A DNA stretch of 64,000 nucleotides from Pseudomonas asgharzadehiana (GTDB lineage: Bacteria; Pseudomonadota; Gammaproteobacteria; Pseudomonadales; Pseudomonadaceae): assembly GCF_019139815.1 (NCBI RefSeq), contig NZ_CP077079.1, forward strand, positions 3,348,001 through 3,412,000. The letters run 5' to 3'. The position numbers and the translations under genes are program-made. How positions within the stretch are numbered: position 1 is the first letter of the stretch; every line of letters starts with the position of its first letter. The notes under the pieces are model-generated. The model ran no database searches. It saw nothing but the letters and a program-made list of their open reading frames with translations, and was not told where the DNA came from. This document shows positions 27,672-36,871 of the stretch, in pieces.

Positions 27672-28778
27672 ATGACTGCTCAGGTTCCATCCGAAGCAAG
27701 CCGTGCCGAGTTACCCCAGGAAGAGGTACTGGCCGACGTTCGTAACCATATCGGTCACCTCACCCTCAATCGCCCGGCCGGCTTGAACGCCATTACCCTG
27801 AACATGGTCCGCCGCCTCACCCAACAACTGCAGGCCTGGGCCGATGACCCCAGCGTCTATGCCGTGGTCCTGCGCGGGGCTGGCGAAAAGGCCTTCTGCG
27901 CCGGCGGCGACATCCGCTCCCTCTACGACAGTTTCAAAAACGGCGACACCTTGCACGAAGACTTCTTCGTCGAGGAATACGCCCTCGACCTGGCCATCCA
28001 TCATTACCGCAAACCGGTCCTGGCCCTGATGGACGGGTTTGTGCTGGGCGGAGGCATGGGCCTGGTGCAAGGCGCGGATTTGCGCGTGGTGACCGAACGC
28101 AGCCGCCTGGCCATGCCGGAAGTGGCCATCGGTTACTTTCCCGATGTGGGCGGTAGTTACTTTCTGCCGCGCATTCCGGGTGAACTGGGGATTTACCTTG
28201 GCGTCACCGGCGTGCAAATACGCGCCGCCGACGCGTTGTATTGCGGCCTCGCGGACTGGTACCTGGACAGCGCCAGGCTGGCTGAGCTGGACCAGAAGCT
28301 CAATGAGCTGAAATGGCAGCACGACGCTGCGCTAAAAGACCTGCAAGGCCTGTTGGCCAAGCTGGCCGTGCAACAACTGCCCGATGCGCCGCTGGCTGCG
28401 CTGCGCCCGGCGATCGACCACTTTTTCGCCCAGCCGGACATCCCGAGCATCGTCGAGCAATTGCAGGCCGTGACCGTCGCCGACAGCCATGAGTGGGCGC
28501 TCAGCACCGCCCACCTGATGCAGACCCGCTCGCCGCTGGCGATGGCCGTGACCCTGCAAATGCTGCGCCGTGGCCGGCGCCTGCCGTTGGAGCAGTGTTT
28601 TGCCCTGGAGCTGCACCTGGACCGCCAATGGTTCGAGCGCGGCGACCTGATCGAAGGCGTGCGCGCCCTGATCATCGACAAGGACAAGACCCCTCGCTGG
28701 AACCCGCCCACCCTGCACGGGTTGGCTGTCGCCCATGTAGAAAGCTTCTTCCAACACTTCGAGCAGGTTGCGAGATAA
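27672..28778 (+). CDS. 3-hydroxyisobutyryl-CoA hydrolase (crotonase superfamily)
   Basis: This 368-residue protein is longer than ordinary enoyl-CoA hydratases and has the hydrolase pattern: LTLNRPAGLNAITLNMV, KAFCAGGDIRSLYDS, MDGFVLGGGMGLVQGADLRV and MPEVAIGYFPDVGGSYFLPR, with Glu150 and Asp158 at the active site. It should cleave 3-hydroxyisobutyryl-CoA to free acid in valine breakdown. A GGGAG precedes the ATG. It starts a two-gene plus-strand unit with the acyl-CoA dehydrogenase 3 bp downstream. A perfect palindrome GTTCGCTCGCGAAC at 27622-27635 in the leader may be an operator. Confidence 0.88.
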   Translation: MTAQVPSEASRAELPQEEVLADVRNHIGHLTLNRPAGLNAITLNMVRRLTQQLQAWADDPSVYAVVLRGAGEKAFCAGGDIRSLYDSFKNGDTLHEDFFVEEYALDLAIHHYRKPVLALMDGFVLGGGMGLVQGADLRVVTERSRLAMPEVAIGYFPDVGGSYFLPRIPGELGIYLGVTGVQIRAADALYCGLADWYLDSARLAELDQKLNELKWQHDAALKDLQGLLAKLAVQQLPDAPLAALRPAIDHFFAQPDIPSIVEQLQAVTVADSHEWALSTAHLMQTRSPLAMAVTLQMLRRGRRLPLEQCFALELHLDRQWFERGDLIEGVRALIIDKDKTPRWNPPTLHGLAVAHVESFFQHFEQVAR

Positions 28779-28781
28779 GTC

Positions 28782-29933
28782 ATGCAAGATATTGAATACA
28801 CAGAAGAACAAGTAATGATTCGCGACATGGCGCGCGACTTCGCCCGTGGTGAAATCGCCCCTCACGCCCAAGCCTGGGAAAAAGCCGGCTGGATCGACGA
28901 CGCCCTGGTGGCGAAGATGGGCGAGCTCGGCCTGCTAGGCATGGTGGTGCCTGAAGAATGGGGCGGCACCTACGTCGATTACGTGGCCTACGCCCTGGCG
29001 GTGGAGGAAATTTCCGCCGGTGATGGCGCCACTGGCGCACTGATGAGTATCCATAATTCAGTGGGTTGCGGGCCAATCCTCAACTACGGCACAGCTGAGC
29101 AGAAGCAAACCTGGCTGGCCGAGCTTGCCAGCGGCCAGGCGATCGGCTGCTTTTGCCTCACCGAACCCCAGGCCGGGTCCGAAGCGCATAACCTGCGCAC
29201 CCGTGCAGAACTGCGCGATGGCCAGTGGGTGATCAATGGTGCCAAACAATTTGTCAGCAACGGCAAACGCGCGAAGCTGGCCATTGTGTTTGCCGTCACC
29301 GACCCGCAATTGGGCAAGAAAGGTATTTCGGCGTTCCTCGTCCCCACCCAGACCCCAGGGTTTGTGGTGGACCGCACCGAACACAAGATGGGCATTCGCG
29401 CCTCCGACACCTGCGCCGTCACGCTCAACCAGTGCACCGTGCCCGAGGCCAACCTGCTGGGCGAACGCGGCAAGGGCCTGGCGATTGCGCTGTCCAACCT
29501 TGAAGGTGGCCGCATCGGCATTGCCGCCCAAGCCCTGGGGATCGCCCGCGCCGCATTTGAAGCGGCGCTGGCCTATGCCCGCGACCGCGTGCAGTTCGAC
29601 AAGGCGATCATTGAACATCAGAGCGTGGCCAACCTGCTGGCCGACATGCAAACCCGCCTGAACGCGGCACGTTTGTTGATCCTGCACGCCGCGCGCCTGC
29701 GCAGTGCCGGCAAGCCATGCCTGTCGGAAGCGTCCCAGGCCAAGCTGTTCGCCTCGGAGATGGCTGAGAAGGTCTGCTCCCAAGCCATGCAGATTCATGG
29801 CGGGTATGGCTACCTGGAGGACTACCCGGTGGAGCGCTACTACCGGGATGCGCGGATCACGCAGATTTACGAAGGGACCAGCGAGATTCAACGCCTGGTG
29901 ATTGCCAGAGAGCTGAAGAACTACCAGCTCTGA
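28782..29933 (+). CDS. Acyl-CoA dehydrogenase, probably isobutyryl-CoA dehydrogenase
   Basis: The 383-residue FAD enzyme begins [20 protein letters not shown]. It carries [18 protein letters not shown] (FAD/substrate loop), [35 protein letters not shown] and the C-terminal [18 protein letters not shown] with the catalytic Glu of the YEGTSE motif. It lies 3 bp after the 3-hydroxyisobutyryl-CoA hydrolase, so valine-derived isobutyryl-CoA is the likely substrate. It is a paralogue of the dehydrogenase at 30795. A hairpin at 29951-29985 separates it from the convergent operon. Confidence 0.9.
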   Translation: MQDIEYTEEQVMIRDMARDFARGEIAPHAQAWEKAGWIDDALVAKMGELGLLGMVVPEEWGGTYVDYVAYALAVEEISAGDGATGALMSIHNSVGCGPILNYGTAEQKQTWLAELASGQAIGCFCLTEPQAGSEAHNLRTRAELRDGQWVINGAKQFVSNGKRAKLAIVFAVTDPQLGKKGISAFLVPTQTPGFVVDRTEHKMGIRASDTCAVTLNQCTVPEANLLGERGKGLAIALSNLEGGRIGIAAQALGIARAAFEAALAYARDRVQFDKAIIEHQSVANLLADMQTRLNAARLLILHAARLRSAGKPCLSEASQAKLFASEMAEKVCSQAMQIHGGYGYLEDYPVERYYRDARITQIYEGTSEIQRLVIARELKNYQL

Positions 29934-29950
29934 GTGAGACACCACAAAAA

Positions 29951-29985
29951 CCTAGGTGGGAGGGAGCAACCCCGTCCCACCTAGG
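29951..29985. terminator. Hairpin between convergent operons
   Basis: Stem CCTAGGTGGGA (29951-29961) and TCCCACCTAGG (29975-29985) with a 13-base loop. On the minus strand the stem is followed by TTTTT (29950-29946), giving a terminator for the 33902-30010 operon; on the plus strand it closes the valine pair. The GTGGGAGGG/TCCCAC wording resembles repeated intergenic (REP-like) sequences of pseudomonads. Confidence 0.75.
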
Positions 29986-30009
29986 GTCAGCGGCGTTCTT
30001 GGGAGCGTG

Positions 30010-30783
30010 TTACTTGTCCTTGAACTCCGGCGCCCGTTTGGCCACGAATGCCGCCATGCCTTCCTTCTGATCCAGCGTCGCAAACGCCGCATGGAACACC
30101 CGGCGCTCAAACCGCACGCCTTCGGACAGGCTCACTTCAAACGCACGGTTCACACTTTCCTTGACCATCATGCTGATCGGCACCGATTTGCCGGCAATCA
30201 GCGTGGCGACTTTCAGCGCCTCGTCCAACAGCTCATCGGCCGGCACGATACGCGCGACAATCCCACAGCGTTCGGCCTCCACGGCGTCGATAAAGCGCCC
30301 GGTCAGGCACATTTCCATGGCCTTGGCCTTGCCCACCGCCCGGGTCAGGCGCTGAGTGCCACCCATGCCCGGCAGCACGCCGAGGTTGATCTCCGGCTGA
30401 CCGAACTTGGCGCCATCACCGGCCAGGATAAAGTCGCACATCAGCGCCAGCTCACAGCCGCCGCCCAGGGCAAAACCATTCACGGCGGCAATGATCGGCT
30501 TGCGGCGGTTGGCCACGCGGTCGCTGTCACTGAACAGATCGTCCAGGTAGATCTGCGGGTAGGTCAGCTCGGCCATTTCCTTGATATCGGCGCCGGCGGC
30601 GAAGGCTTTTTTCGAGCCGGTCAGTACGATGCAACCGATTTGCGGGTCGGCTTCCAGGCCGTCCAGCGCCTGGTTCAGCTCGCTGACCAATTGCGCGTTG
30701 AGCGCATTGAGGGCTTGGGGGCGATTGAGGGTAATCAGCCCGACACGGCCCTGGACGTCGAGCAAAATCGTTTCGTAACTCAT
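30010..30783 (-). CDS. Enoyl-CoA hydratase
   Basis: The 257-residue crotonase has both catalytic glutamates, Glu111 in [11 protein letters not shown] and Glu131 in [19 protein letters not shown], and the oxyanion-hole motifs [13 protein letters not shown] and ALGGG. It is the last gene of the minus-strand operon with SDR dehydrogenase, thiolase and acyl-CoA dehydrogenase. Together these make a complete beta-oxidation spiral, most simply for isoleucine-derived 2-methylbutyryl-CoA, where this enzyme would hydrate tiglyl-CoA. Gap to the dehydrogenase gene is 11 bp. Confidence 0.9.
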   Translation of the reverse strand: MSYETILLDVQGRVGLITLNRPQALNALNAQLVSELNQALDGLEADPQIGCIVLTGSKKAFAAGADIKEMAELTYPQIYLDDLFSDSDRVANRRKPIIAAVNGFALGGGCELALMCDFILAGDGAKFGQPEINLGVLPGMGGTQRLTRAVGKAKAMEMCLTGRFIDAVEAERCGIVARIVPADELLDEALKVATLIAGKSVPISMMVKESVNRAFEVSLSEGVRFERRVFHAAFATLDQKEGMAAFVAKRAPEFKDK

Positions 30784-30794
30784 GTATCGGCTCC

Positions 30795-31922
30795 TTAAAG
30801 ATTGCGTGAGATGACCATGCGTTGAATATCGCTGGTGCCTTCGTAAATCTGGCAGACCCGCACATCGCGGTAGATCCGCTCCAGGGGGAAGTCGCTCAGG
30901 TAACCGTAACCGCCCAGGGTTTGCAAGGCGGCCGAACAGACTTTTTCGGCCATTTCAGAGGCAAACAGCTTGGCCATCGATGCTTCCACCAGGGCCGGCT
31001 TGCCGCTGTCACGCAGGGCCGCGGCGTAGTGCACCATTTGCCGGGCCACGGCGATTTGCGTCGCCATGTCGGCCAGGCGAAACGCCACGGCCTGGTGTTC
31101 GACCAGCGCCTTGCCGAAGCTCTCGCGTTCACGGGCGTAATCACGCGCCGCCTCAAACGCGGCGCGGGCCATGCCCACGGCCTGCGAGGCGATGCCGACG
31201 CGACCGCCTTCAAGGTTGGCCAGGGCGATTTTGTAGCCTTCGCCCTCCTCACCCAAGCGGTTGGCCACCGGCACTTTCACGTCCTCAAACAGGATCTGGC
31301 AGGTGTCCGACGCATGCTGGCCAAGTTTGTCTTCAACCCGCGCCACGCTGTAGCCCGGCGAATCGGTGGGCACGATAAACGCGCTGATGCCACGCTTGCC
31401 AGCAGCCGGGTCGGTGACCGCGAACACAATCACAACGCCCGCGTTTTGCCCGGAGGTGATGAACTGCTTGCAGCCGTTGAGCACATAGTGGTCGCCGTTA
31501 AGGCGCGCACGGGTCTTCAGGCTGCTGGCGTCGGAGCCGGCCTGGGGTTCGGTCAGCGCGAAAGCACCGAGCGTGGCGCCGCTGGCCAGGGGCGTAAGAA
31601 ATTGCGCTTTCTGTTGCTCGTTGCCGAACGTCAGGATCGGCACGCACCCTACCGAGTTGTGCACGCTCATGATGGTCGAGCAGGCGCCGTCACCGGCGGC
31701 GATTTCTTCCAGGGCCATGGCGTAGGCCAGGTAACCGGTGTCGCAACCGCCCCACTGTTCCGGCACCAGCATGCCGAAAAAGCCCAGTTCGGCCATCTCG
31801 CCGATGGCTTCCCTGGGAAAGCGGTGTTCACGGTCCCAGTCGGCGGCGAAGGGTTTCAGGCGCTCCTGGGCAAATTGCCGGGCCGCGTCGCTGATTTGCA
31901 GTTGTTCGTCATTGGGCAGCAT
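30795..31922 (-). CDS. Acyl-CoA dehydrogenase, probably 2-methylbutyryl-CoA dehydrogenase
   Basis: The 375-residue product begins [20 protein letters not shown]. It has [59 protein letters not shown] and [18 protein letters not shown] at the C-terminus with the catalytic Glu. Its place between thiolase and enoyl-CoA hydratase, with a 2-methyl-3-hydroxyacyl-CoA dehydrogenase-like SDR in the same operon, favours branched short-chain acyl-CoA from isoleucine. Substrate chain length cannot be proven from sequence alone. Confidence 0.9.
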   Translation of the reverse strand: MLPNDEQLQISDAARQFAQERLKPFAADWDREHRFPREAIGEMAELGFFGMLVPEQWGGCDTGYLAYAMALEEIAAGDGACSTIMSVHNSVGCVPILTFGNEQQKAQFLTPLASGATLGAFALTEPQAGSDASSLKTRARLNGDHYVLNGCKQFITSGQNAGVVIVFAVTDPAAGKRGISAFIVPTDSPGYSVARVEDKLGQHASDTCQILFEDVKVPVANRLGEEGEGYKIALANLEGGRVGIASQAVGMARAAFEAARDYARERESFGKALVEHQAVAFRLADMATQIAVARQMVHYAAALRDSGKPALVEASMAKLFASEMAEKVCSAALQTLGGYGYLSDFPLERIYRDVRVCQIYEGTSDIQRMVISRNL

Positions 31923-31934
31923 GGTGCAGAGTCC

Positions 31935-33119
31935 TTAATACAGGCATTCGACGGCCATGGCCGTGGCTTCGCCACCGCCGATGCAGATGGCGGCAACACC
32001 TCGTGTGAGGCCTTTCTGGCGCAGGGCCGAGAGCAGGGTCACGAGGATGCGCGCACCGGAGGCCCCGATCGGATGCCCCAGCGCGCAGGCGCCACCGTGG
32101 ACATTGACCTTGGCGTGGGGGATATCCAGTTTGCTCATGGTCACCAGGCTGACCACGGCGAAAGCTTCGTTGATCTCGAACAGGTCGACCTCGGCCAAGT
32201 CCCAGCCGGTCTTACTCATCAGCGTGCGGATCGCCCCCACTGGCGCCACCGGAAACAGCCCCGGCTCGTCGGCGAACGCCGCATGGCCGCGGATCACCGC
32301 CAATGGTTTGAGCCCACGCTTGAACGCTTCGGACTCACGCATCAGCAGCAACGCGGCCGCACCGTCGGAAATCGAGCTGGAATTGGCCGCCGTCACCGTG
32401 CCGCCTTCGCGGAAAGCCGGTTTCAGGCTGCTGATCTTGTCCAACTTGGCCTTGGGGGGCTGTTCGTCGTGGAGGATGGTTTTCTGCTCCTTGCCCACGG
32501 TGACCTGTACCGGGACGATCTCGGCGGCGAAGTTGCCATGGGTGATCGCATCCTGGGCACGGGTCAGGGAGGCGATGGCAAATGCGTCCTGGGCCTCGCG
32601 GCTGAAACCGTTATGCAGGGCGCAGTCTTCGGCGAAGGTGCCCATCAGGCGGCCTTTGTCGTAGGCGTCTTCCAGGCCGTCGAGGAACATATGGTCCAGC
32701 ACGCGGCCATGGCCCATGCGGTAACCGCTGCGGGCGCGGTCCAGCAGATACGGCGCGTTGGACATGCTCTCCATGCCGCCGGCAATCACTACCTCGACGC
32801 TGCCGGCCAGCAGCGAATCATGGGCCAGGATCGCCGCCTCCATGCCCGAGCCGCACATTTTGTTGAGGGTGGTGCAACGGGTCGACTTGCCCAGGCCCGC
32901 GCCCAACGCCGCTTGGCGTGCGGGCGCCTGGCCCAGGCCGGCGGGCAGCACGCAGCCGAACAGCACCTCATCCACGGCATCCGGGGCGATACCGGCGCGC
33001 TCGACCGCCGCACGAATCGCGGCAGAACCCAACTGCGGCGCGGTCAGGCCTTTGAGGTCGCCCTGAAAGCCGCCCATGGGCGTGCGCACTGCACTGACAA
33101 TAACAATGGGATCACTCAT
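31935..33119 (-). CDS. Acetyl-CoA acyltransferase (thiolase)
   Basis: The 394-residue thiolase begins MSDPIVIVSAVRTPMGGFQG. The nucleophilic Cys is in TLNKMCGSGMEAAILAHDSL, the catalytic His in GGACALGHPIGASGAR and the second Cys in AAICIGGGEATAMAVE. In the operon it follows the SDR gene by 12 bp and precedes the acyl-CoA dehydrogenase by 12 bp. It would release acetyl-CoA and propionyl-CoA from 2-methylacetoacetyl-CoA; acetoacetyl-CoA use is also possible. Confidence 0.9.
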   Translation of the reverse strand: MSDPIVIVSAVRTPMGGFQGDLKGLTAPQLGSAAIRAAVERAGIAPDAVDEVLFGCVLPAGLGQAPARQAALGAGLGKSTRCTTLNKMCGSGMEAAILAHDSLLAGSVEVVIAGGMESMSNAPYLLDRARSGYRMGHGRVLDHMFLDGLEDAYDKGRLMGTFAEDCALHNGFSREAQDAFAIASLTRAQDAITHGNFAAEIVPVQVTVGKEQKTILHDEQPPKAKLDKISSLKPAFREGGTVTAANSSSISDGAAALLLMRESEAFKRGLKPLAVIRGHAAFADEPGLFPVAPVGAIRTLMSKTGWDLAEVDLFEINEAFAVVSLVTMSKLDIPHAKVNVHGGACALGHPIGASGARILVTLLSALRQKGLTRGVAAICIGGGEATAMAVECLY

Positions 33120-33131
33120 GAGTACCGCTCC

Positions 33132-33902
33132 TTACTTGGCCGCCATGCGCAAGGCGCCGTCGAGACGGATCACCTCGCCATTGAGCATGCTGTTTTCAAT
33201 AATGTGCCGCACCAGCGCGGCGTATTCAGCCGGTTTGCCCAGGCGTGGCGGGAATGGCACGCCGGCGGCCAGGGAGTCGCGCACTTGCTCGGTCATGCCG
33301 GCCATCATCGGCGTTTCGAAGATGCCGGGCGCAATGGTCATCACCCGAATACCCACGCGCGCGAGTTCCCGGGCCGCCGGCAATGTGAGGCTGGCAATCG
33401 CGCCTTTGGACGCGGCGTACGCCGCCTGCCCGATCTGGCCGTCGAACGCCGCCACGGAGGCGGTGTTGATGATCACCCCGCGTTCGCCATCGGCATTCGC
33501 CTCGGTTTCGGCGATAGCCGCCGCCGCCAGGCGCAGCAGGTTGAAGCTGCCGATCAGGTTGACGTTGATCACCTGGGCAAAACTCGCCAGCCCATGGGGG
33601 CCGTTCTTGCCGAGGATTTTTTCGCCGCGCACCACACCCGCGCAGTTGACCAGCCCGTGCAGGCCACCAAAGGCCGCAACAGCGGCCTGCACGGCGGCTT
33701 CGCAAGCGGCCTCCTGGCTGATATCGGCTACCGCGCTGCGGGCGTTATCGCCCAACTGCCTGGCCTTGGCCGCCACTGCGTCGGCGTTCAGGTCCACCAG
33801 CATTACCTTGGCACCGGCGGCTACCAGCATTTCAGCGGTGGCTGCGCCGAGGCCCGAAGCGCCGCCGCTGACCAGAAAAACCTTGTTTTCAATCTGCATC
33901 AT
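33132..33902 (-). CDS. Short-chain 3-hydroxyacyl-CoA dehydrogenase (HSD10-like)
   Basis: I start at ATG 33902 ([23 protein letters not shown] 33899 is equally possible) with AAGGAA upstream, giving 256 residues. NAD-binding [19 protein letters not shown] after the second strand, [10 protein letters not shown] and the catalytic YAASK are present, as is the insertion [20 protein letters not shown] typical of type II 3-hydroxyacyl-CoA dehydrogenases, which oxidise 2-methyl-3-hydroxybutyryl-CoA. It is the first gene of a four-gene operon (SDR, thiolase, acyl-CoA dehydrogenase, hydratase). No regulator gene adjoins it. Confidence 0.88.
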   Translation of the reverse strand: MMQIENKVFLVSGGASGLGAATAEMLVAAGAKVMLVDLNADAVAAKARQLGDNARSAVADISQEAACEAAVQAAVAAFGGLHGLVNCAGVVRGEKILGKNGPHGLASFAQVINVNLIGSFNLLRLAAAAIAETEANADGERGVIINTASVAAFDGQIGQAAYAASKGAIASLTLPAARELARVGIRVMTIAPGIFETPMMAGMTEQVRDSLAAGVPFPPRLGKPAEYAALVRHIIENSMLNGEVIRLDGALRMAAK

Positions 33903-34168
33903 TGTTTCCTTGAACGATGGACCGGGTAACGAGCGTATGGGCCGAATAGTCGCTTCAGCGCCGTTGAGCAGCAATGGTCAAAGCCTTCAACATGGCTGAC
34001 TGTTTTGGCCAATGCTCCTGGAGCATAGACCCCGCCGGCTCAACGTCCTGGGGGCACCGGTCCTTGATCCGGTGGCGTACGTACTCCGTTGATGCGGGTT
34101 TGACACCTGCCTTGGTCTGACAGAAGCTGACGACTTTTCCCTCGCTGTTCGAGCTTTTGGACGCCTGC

Positions 34169-35227
34169 ATGTCAAAGTCACGCCGTTACGCCATCGTTGG
34201 CCTGTGCGCCCTATTCTTTATTGTGCTGATCACCTGGTATTTGTCCCGTTCCACCCCGGTGGCGGTGGCGCCTGCCATTGCCCATGGTTACTCCAAGGCC
34301 CTGAAACAGGCCCGTAACGGCGAGCCGGGGGCCGCCCGTGTGCTGTATCAGCAATTGGGGCGGCCGGACCTGTCTGAAGAGCGTCGTGCCGCATTGCACG
34401 CCGAGTTGCCCAACTACCCCAGCCCCCAAGCCTTGAAGCTGGCGGACAAAGACCTGGCCAGCGACTCGCCACGGGTGCGCGAAGCGGCGATCCACAGCAT
34501 TGTGGGCCTGGTGCCCAGCGGGCAGCGCACGCTGTTGCTCGGCCCGCTGCTCGATGACCCGGAGCAAAGCGTGCGCTTTGCTGCCGCCAATGCCCTGCTC
34601 GGCTTGTCGCCGGACACCCTGGGCCTGTATTTCGGGCCGTTGCAGCAAGTGCTGGATGAATTCGTGAAATACCTCAAGGCCCAGCCCGAAACCGCCGATG
34701 GCTGGATTCAACTGGCGCGCCTTTACATCCACAGCGCGCTGCTGCCCGATGCACAAAATGCCCTGGAGCAAGCGATGCGCCTGGAGCCGGACAACCTCCA
34801 GGCCGTGGTGGCGCAAATCGAGTTGCTGGATAAACAAGGCAAGACCGAAGAGTCGCGGCAACTATTAGCGCGCCAATTGGCGGCACACCCCGAGTCGGCG
34901 TACCTGCAACACGCCCTGGGTATGTGGCTGCTGCACCATGGCGAGCGGCCTTATGCGTTGCTCGGCCTGTCCAAGGCGGTGGAACTGGAGCCGGACCATC
35001 AGGATTACCGCTACGACCTGGCCACCACCCTGCACGACCAACAGGAACTGGAAGCCGCGCAGCGCCAGCTGGAGGAGATCGTGCAGCGCCACCCCGCCAA
35101 CCGCAAGGCGCGGGTGTTGCTGGTCAACTACTGGAAAGAGAGCGGCCAATTGCAGAATGTGCAGGTGTTACTGGCTCAACTGGAACAGCAGAACCCCGAT
35201 GATCCGGCGCTGCAACAAGGCCTGTAG
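34169..35227 (+). CDS. Membrane-anchored HEAT/TPR repeat protein
   Basis: The start at ATG 34169 (MSKSRRYAIVGLCALFFIVL) gives 352 residues; an upstream TTG at 34157 is less likely. One N-terminal transmembrane helix (about 7-25) anchors it with the rest in the periplasm. Residues about 70-160 resemble HEAT repeats (DSPRVREAAIHSIVGLVPSG, PEQSVRFAAANALLGLSPDT). From about 170 tetratricopeptide repeats follow (AWIQLARLYIHSA-type, EQAMRLEPDNLQAV, SKAVELEPDHQDYRYDLATT). Such proteins scaffold complexes, for example in cytochrome c handling or multihaem-linked modules, but nothing here fixes a partner. The KaiC-like gene begins 144 bp downstream. Confidence 0.75.
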   Translation: MSKSRRYAIVGLCALFFIVLITWYLSRSTPVAVAPAIAHGYSKALKQARNGEPGAARVLYQQLGRPDLSEERRAALHAELPNYPSPQALKLADKDLASDSPRVREAAIHSIVGLVPSGQRTLLLGPLLDDPEQSVRFAAANALLGLSPDTLGLYFGPLQQVLDEFVKYLKAQPETADGWIQLARLYIHSALLPDAQNALEQAMRLEPDNLQAVVAQIELLDKQGKTEESRQLLARQLAAHPESAYLQHALGMWLLHHGERPYALLGLSKAVELEPDHQDYRYDLATTLHDQQELEAAQRQLEEIVQRHPANRKARVLLVNYWKESGQLQNVQVLLAQLEQQNPDDPALQQGL

Positions 35228-35371
35228 ACCCGCCAAAACGGGTTGTACAGCGGCCTCTTACAGCGACAAATTGCAGCAATTGTGGAACGGCTGCAAAGTG
35301 CCATGGTCAAGTGAACATGGCATGTCGTGACGGGCATGCCCCTCTACTTGTACCTGAATCGAGGGCACTTC

Positions 35372-36871
35372 TTGTCTACATCCAAAGCGCTGTTCAGTGA
35401 AAAGGCGGCCACCGGCATCGAAGGTCTTGATGACATTCTTTCCGGGGGGCTCTCACGTAGCCACCTGTTCCTGCTCGAAGGCGAACCTGGCACTGGCAAG
35501 ACCACCGTGGCGCTGCATTTCCTCCAGGCCGGAGCGAAAAACGGCGAGCGATCTTTGTATATCACCCTCTCGGAGACTGAGCGCGAGCTGCGCCAGGGCG
35601 CCAAATCCCACGGGTGGGACCTGGATGACAACATCCACATTTTTGAACTGACCCCACCCGAAAGCCTGCTCAACGCCGAGCACCAGCAAAGCCTGCTGTA
35701 TTCCTCGGACCTTGAACTGGGCGAAGCCACCCGGCAGATCTTCGAAGTGGTGGAGCGGGTCAAGCCCGCCCGCGTGGTGATCGACAGCCTTTCGGAAATC
35801 CGCCTGTTGGCGCAAAGCTCATTGCGCTATCGCCGGCAGATCCTGGCGATCAAACATTACTTCGTGCGTTACGACGCCACCGTACTGCTGCTGGATGACC
35901 TGACCACCGAATCCCTGGATAAAACCGTACACAGCGTGGCCCACGGGGTGATTCGCCTGGAAGAACTGACGCCCAGCTACGGTGCCGAGCGCCGTCGCGT
36001 GCGGATCGTGAAGTACCGCGGCCAGAAATACCGTGGCGGCTTTCATGATTTCACGATCATGCAAGACGGCATCCACGTGTTCCCGCGCCTGGTGGCGGCG
36101 GAACACCGTGGTGGCTACGTGCGGCAGACCCTGAGCAGCGGCATTCTGGAAATGGATGCGCTGATGGGCGGTGGCGTCGAGACCGGCTCCAGCAGCCTGA
36201 TCCTGGGCCCGGCCGGTACCGGTAAATCGCTGATCTCGATGATCTTCGCCGCTGCCGCCGTGGCACGCGGGGAAAAAGCCGCGCTGTTCATCTTTGATGA
36301 AGAGCTGGGGTTGTTGTTCGAGCGCATGAAAAACATGGGCATCGACCTCGCCGCCCTGCAGGCCACCGGCAACCTTTTGATTGAACAAGTGGACGCCGCC
36401 GAGCTGTCTCCCGGCGAGTTCTCCCACCGGGTGCGCCGTTGCGTCGACGAGCGCGGGATCAAGACCGTGGTGATCGACAGCATCAACGGCTACCAGGCGG
36501 CAATGCCGGAAGAGAACGCATTGATCCTGCATATGCACGAGTTGCTGCTGTACCTCAACCGTCGCGGCGCGGCCACCTTCATGACTGTCGCCCAGCACGG
36601 GCTGGTCGGCGACATGCAAACACCGGTCGACATCACTTATTTGGCCGACACCGTGATTCTGCTGCGTTACTTCGAGGCATTGGGCAAGGTGCGTCGCGCC
36701 ATTTCGATCATCAAGAAACGCACCGGCTCCCACGAATCGACGATTCGCGAATACCGCATCAGCAGCCGAGGCTTGACCGTCGGCGAGCCCTTGGACAACT
36801 TCCAGGGCGTACTGCGCGGCATCCCCACCTACATGGGGGCCGGCTCCCCTCTGCTCAAGGAAGAGGGATAG
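35372..36871 (+). CDS. KaiC-like double-domain ATPase
   Basis: I favour TTG 35372, which has GAGGG six bases upstream and gives 499 residues starting MSTSKALFSEKAATGIEGLD; the frame is open back to GTG 35327, with an ATG at 35336. Two RecA-type domains follow each other. Domain 1 has Walker A GEPGTGKTT (37-45) and VIDSLSEIRLL. Domain 2 has Walker A GPAGTGKS and VVIDSINGYQAAMPEE. This is the duplicated arrangement of KaiC, but outside cyanobacteria such proteins occur without KaiA/KaiB and serve unknown signalling roles. The stop overlaps the GTG start of the hybrid kinase by one base, so the two are made together. Confidence 0.85.
   Translation: MSTSKALFSEKAATGIEGLDDILSGGLSRSHLFLLEGEPGTGKTTVALHFLQAGAKNGERSLYITLSETERELRQGAKSHGWDLDDNIHIFELTPPESLLNAEHQQSLLYSSDLELGEATRQIFEVVERVKPARVVIDSLSEIRLLAQSSLRYRRQILAIKHYFVRYDATVLLLDDLTTESLDKTVHSVAHGVIRLEELTPSYGAERRRVRIVKYRGQKYRGGFHDFTIMQDGIHVFPRLVAAEHRGGYVRQTLSSGILEMDALMGGGVETGSSSLILGPAGTGKSLISMIFAAAAVARGEKAALFIFDEELGLLFERMKNMGIDLAALQATGNLLIEQVDAAELSPGEFSHRVRRCVDERGIKTVVIDSINGYQAAMPEENALILHMHELLLYLNRRGAATFMTVAQHGLVGDMQTPVDITYLADTVILLRYFEALGKVRRAISIIKKRTGSHESTIREYRISSRGLTVGEPLDNFQGVLRGIPTYMGAGSPLLKEEG

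Noticed and set aside
34012..34026. Palindrome ATGCTCC-T-GGAGCAT upstream of the SDR operon
   Set aside because: Seven-bp arms of this kind are expected several times by chance in 64 kb, and no regulator is linked.
36439..36870. Longer start for the hybrid kinase inside the KaiC-like gene
   Set aside because: This stretch is the out-of-frame reading of the KaiC-like coding sequence; GTG 36871 has a ribosome binding site and stop overlap.
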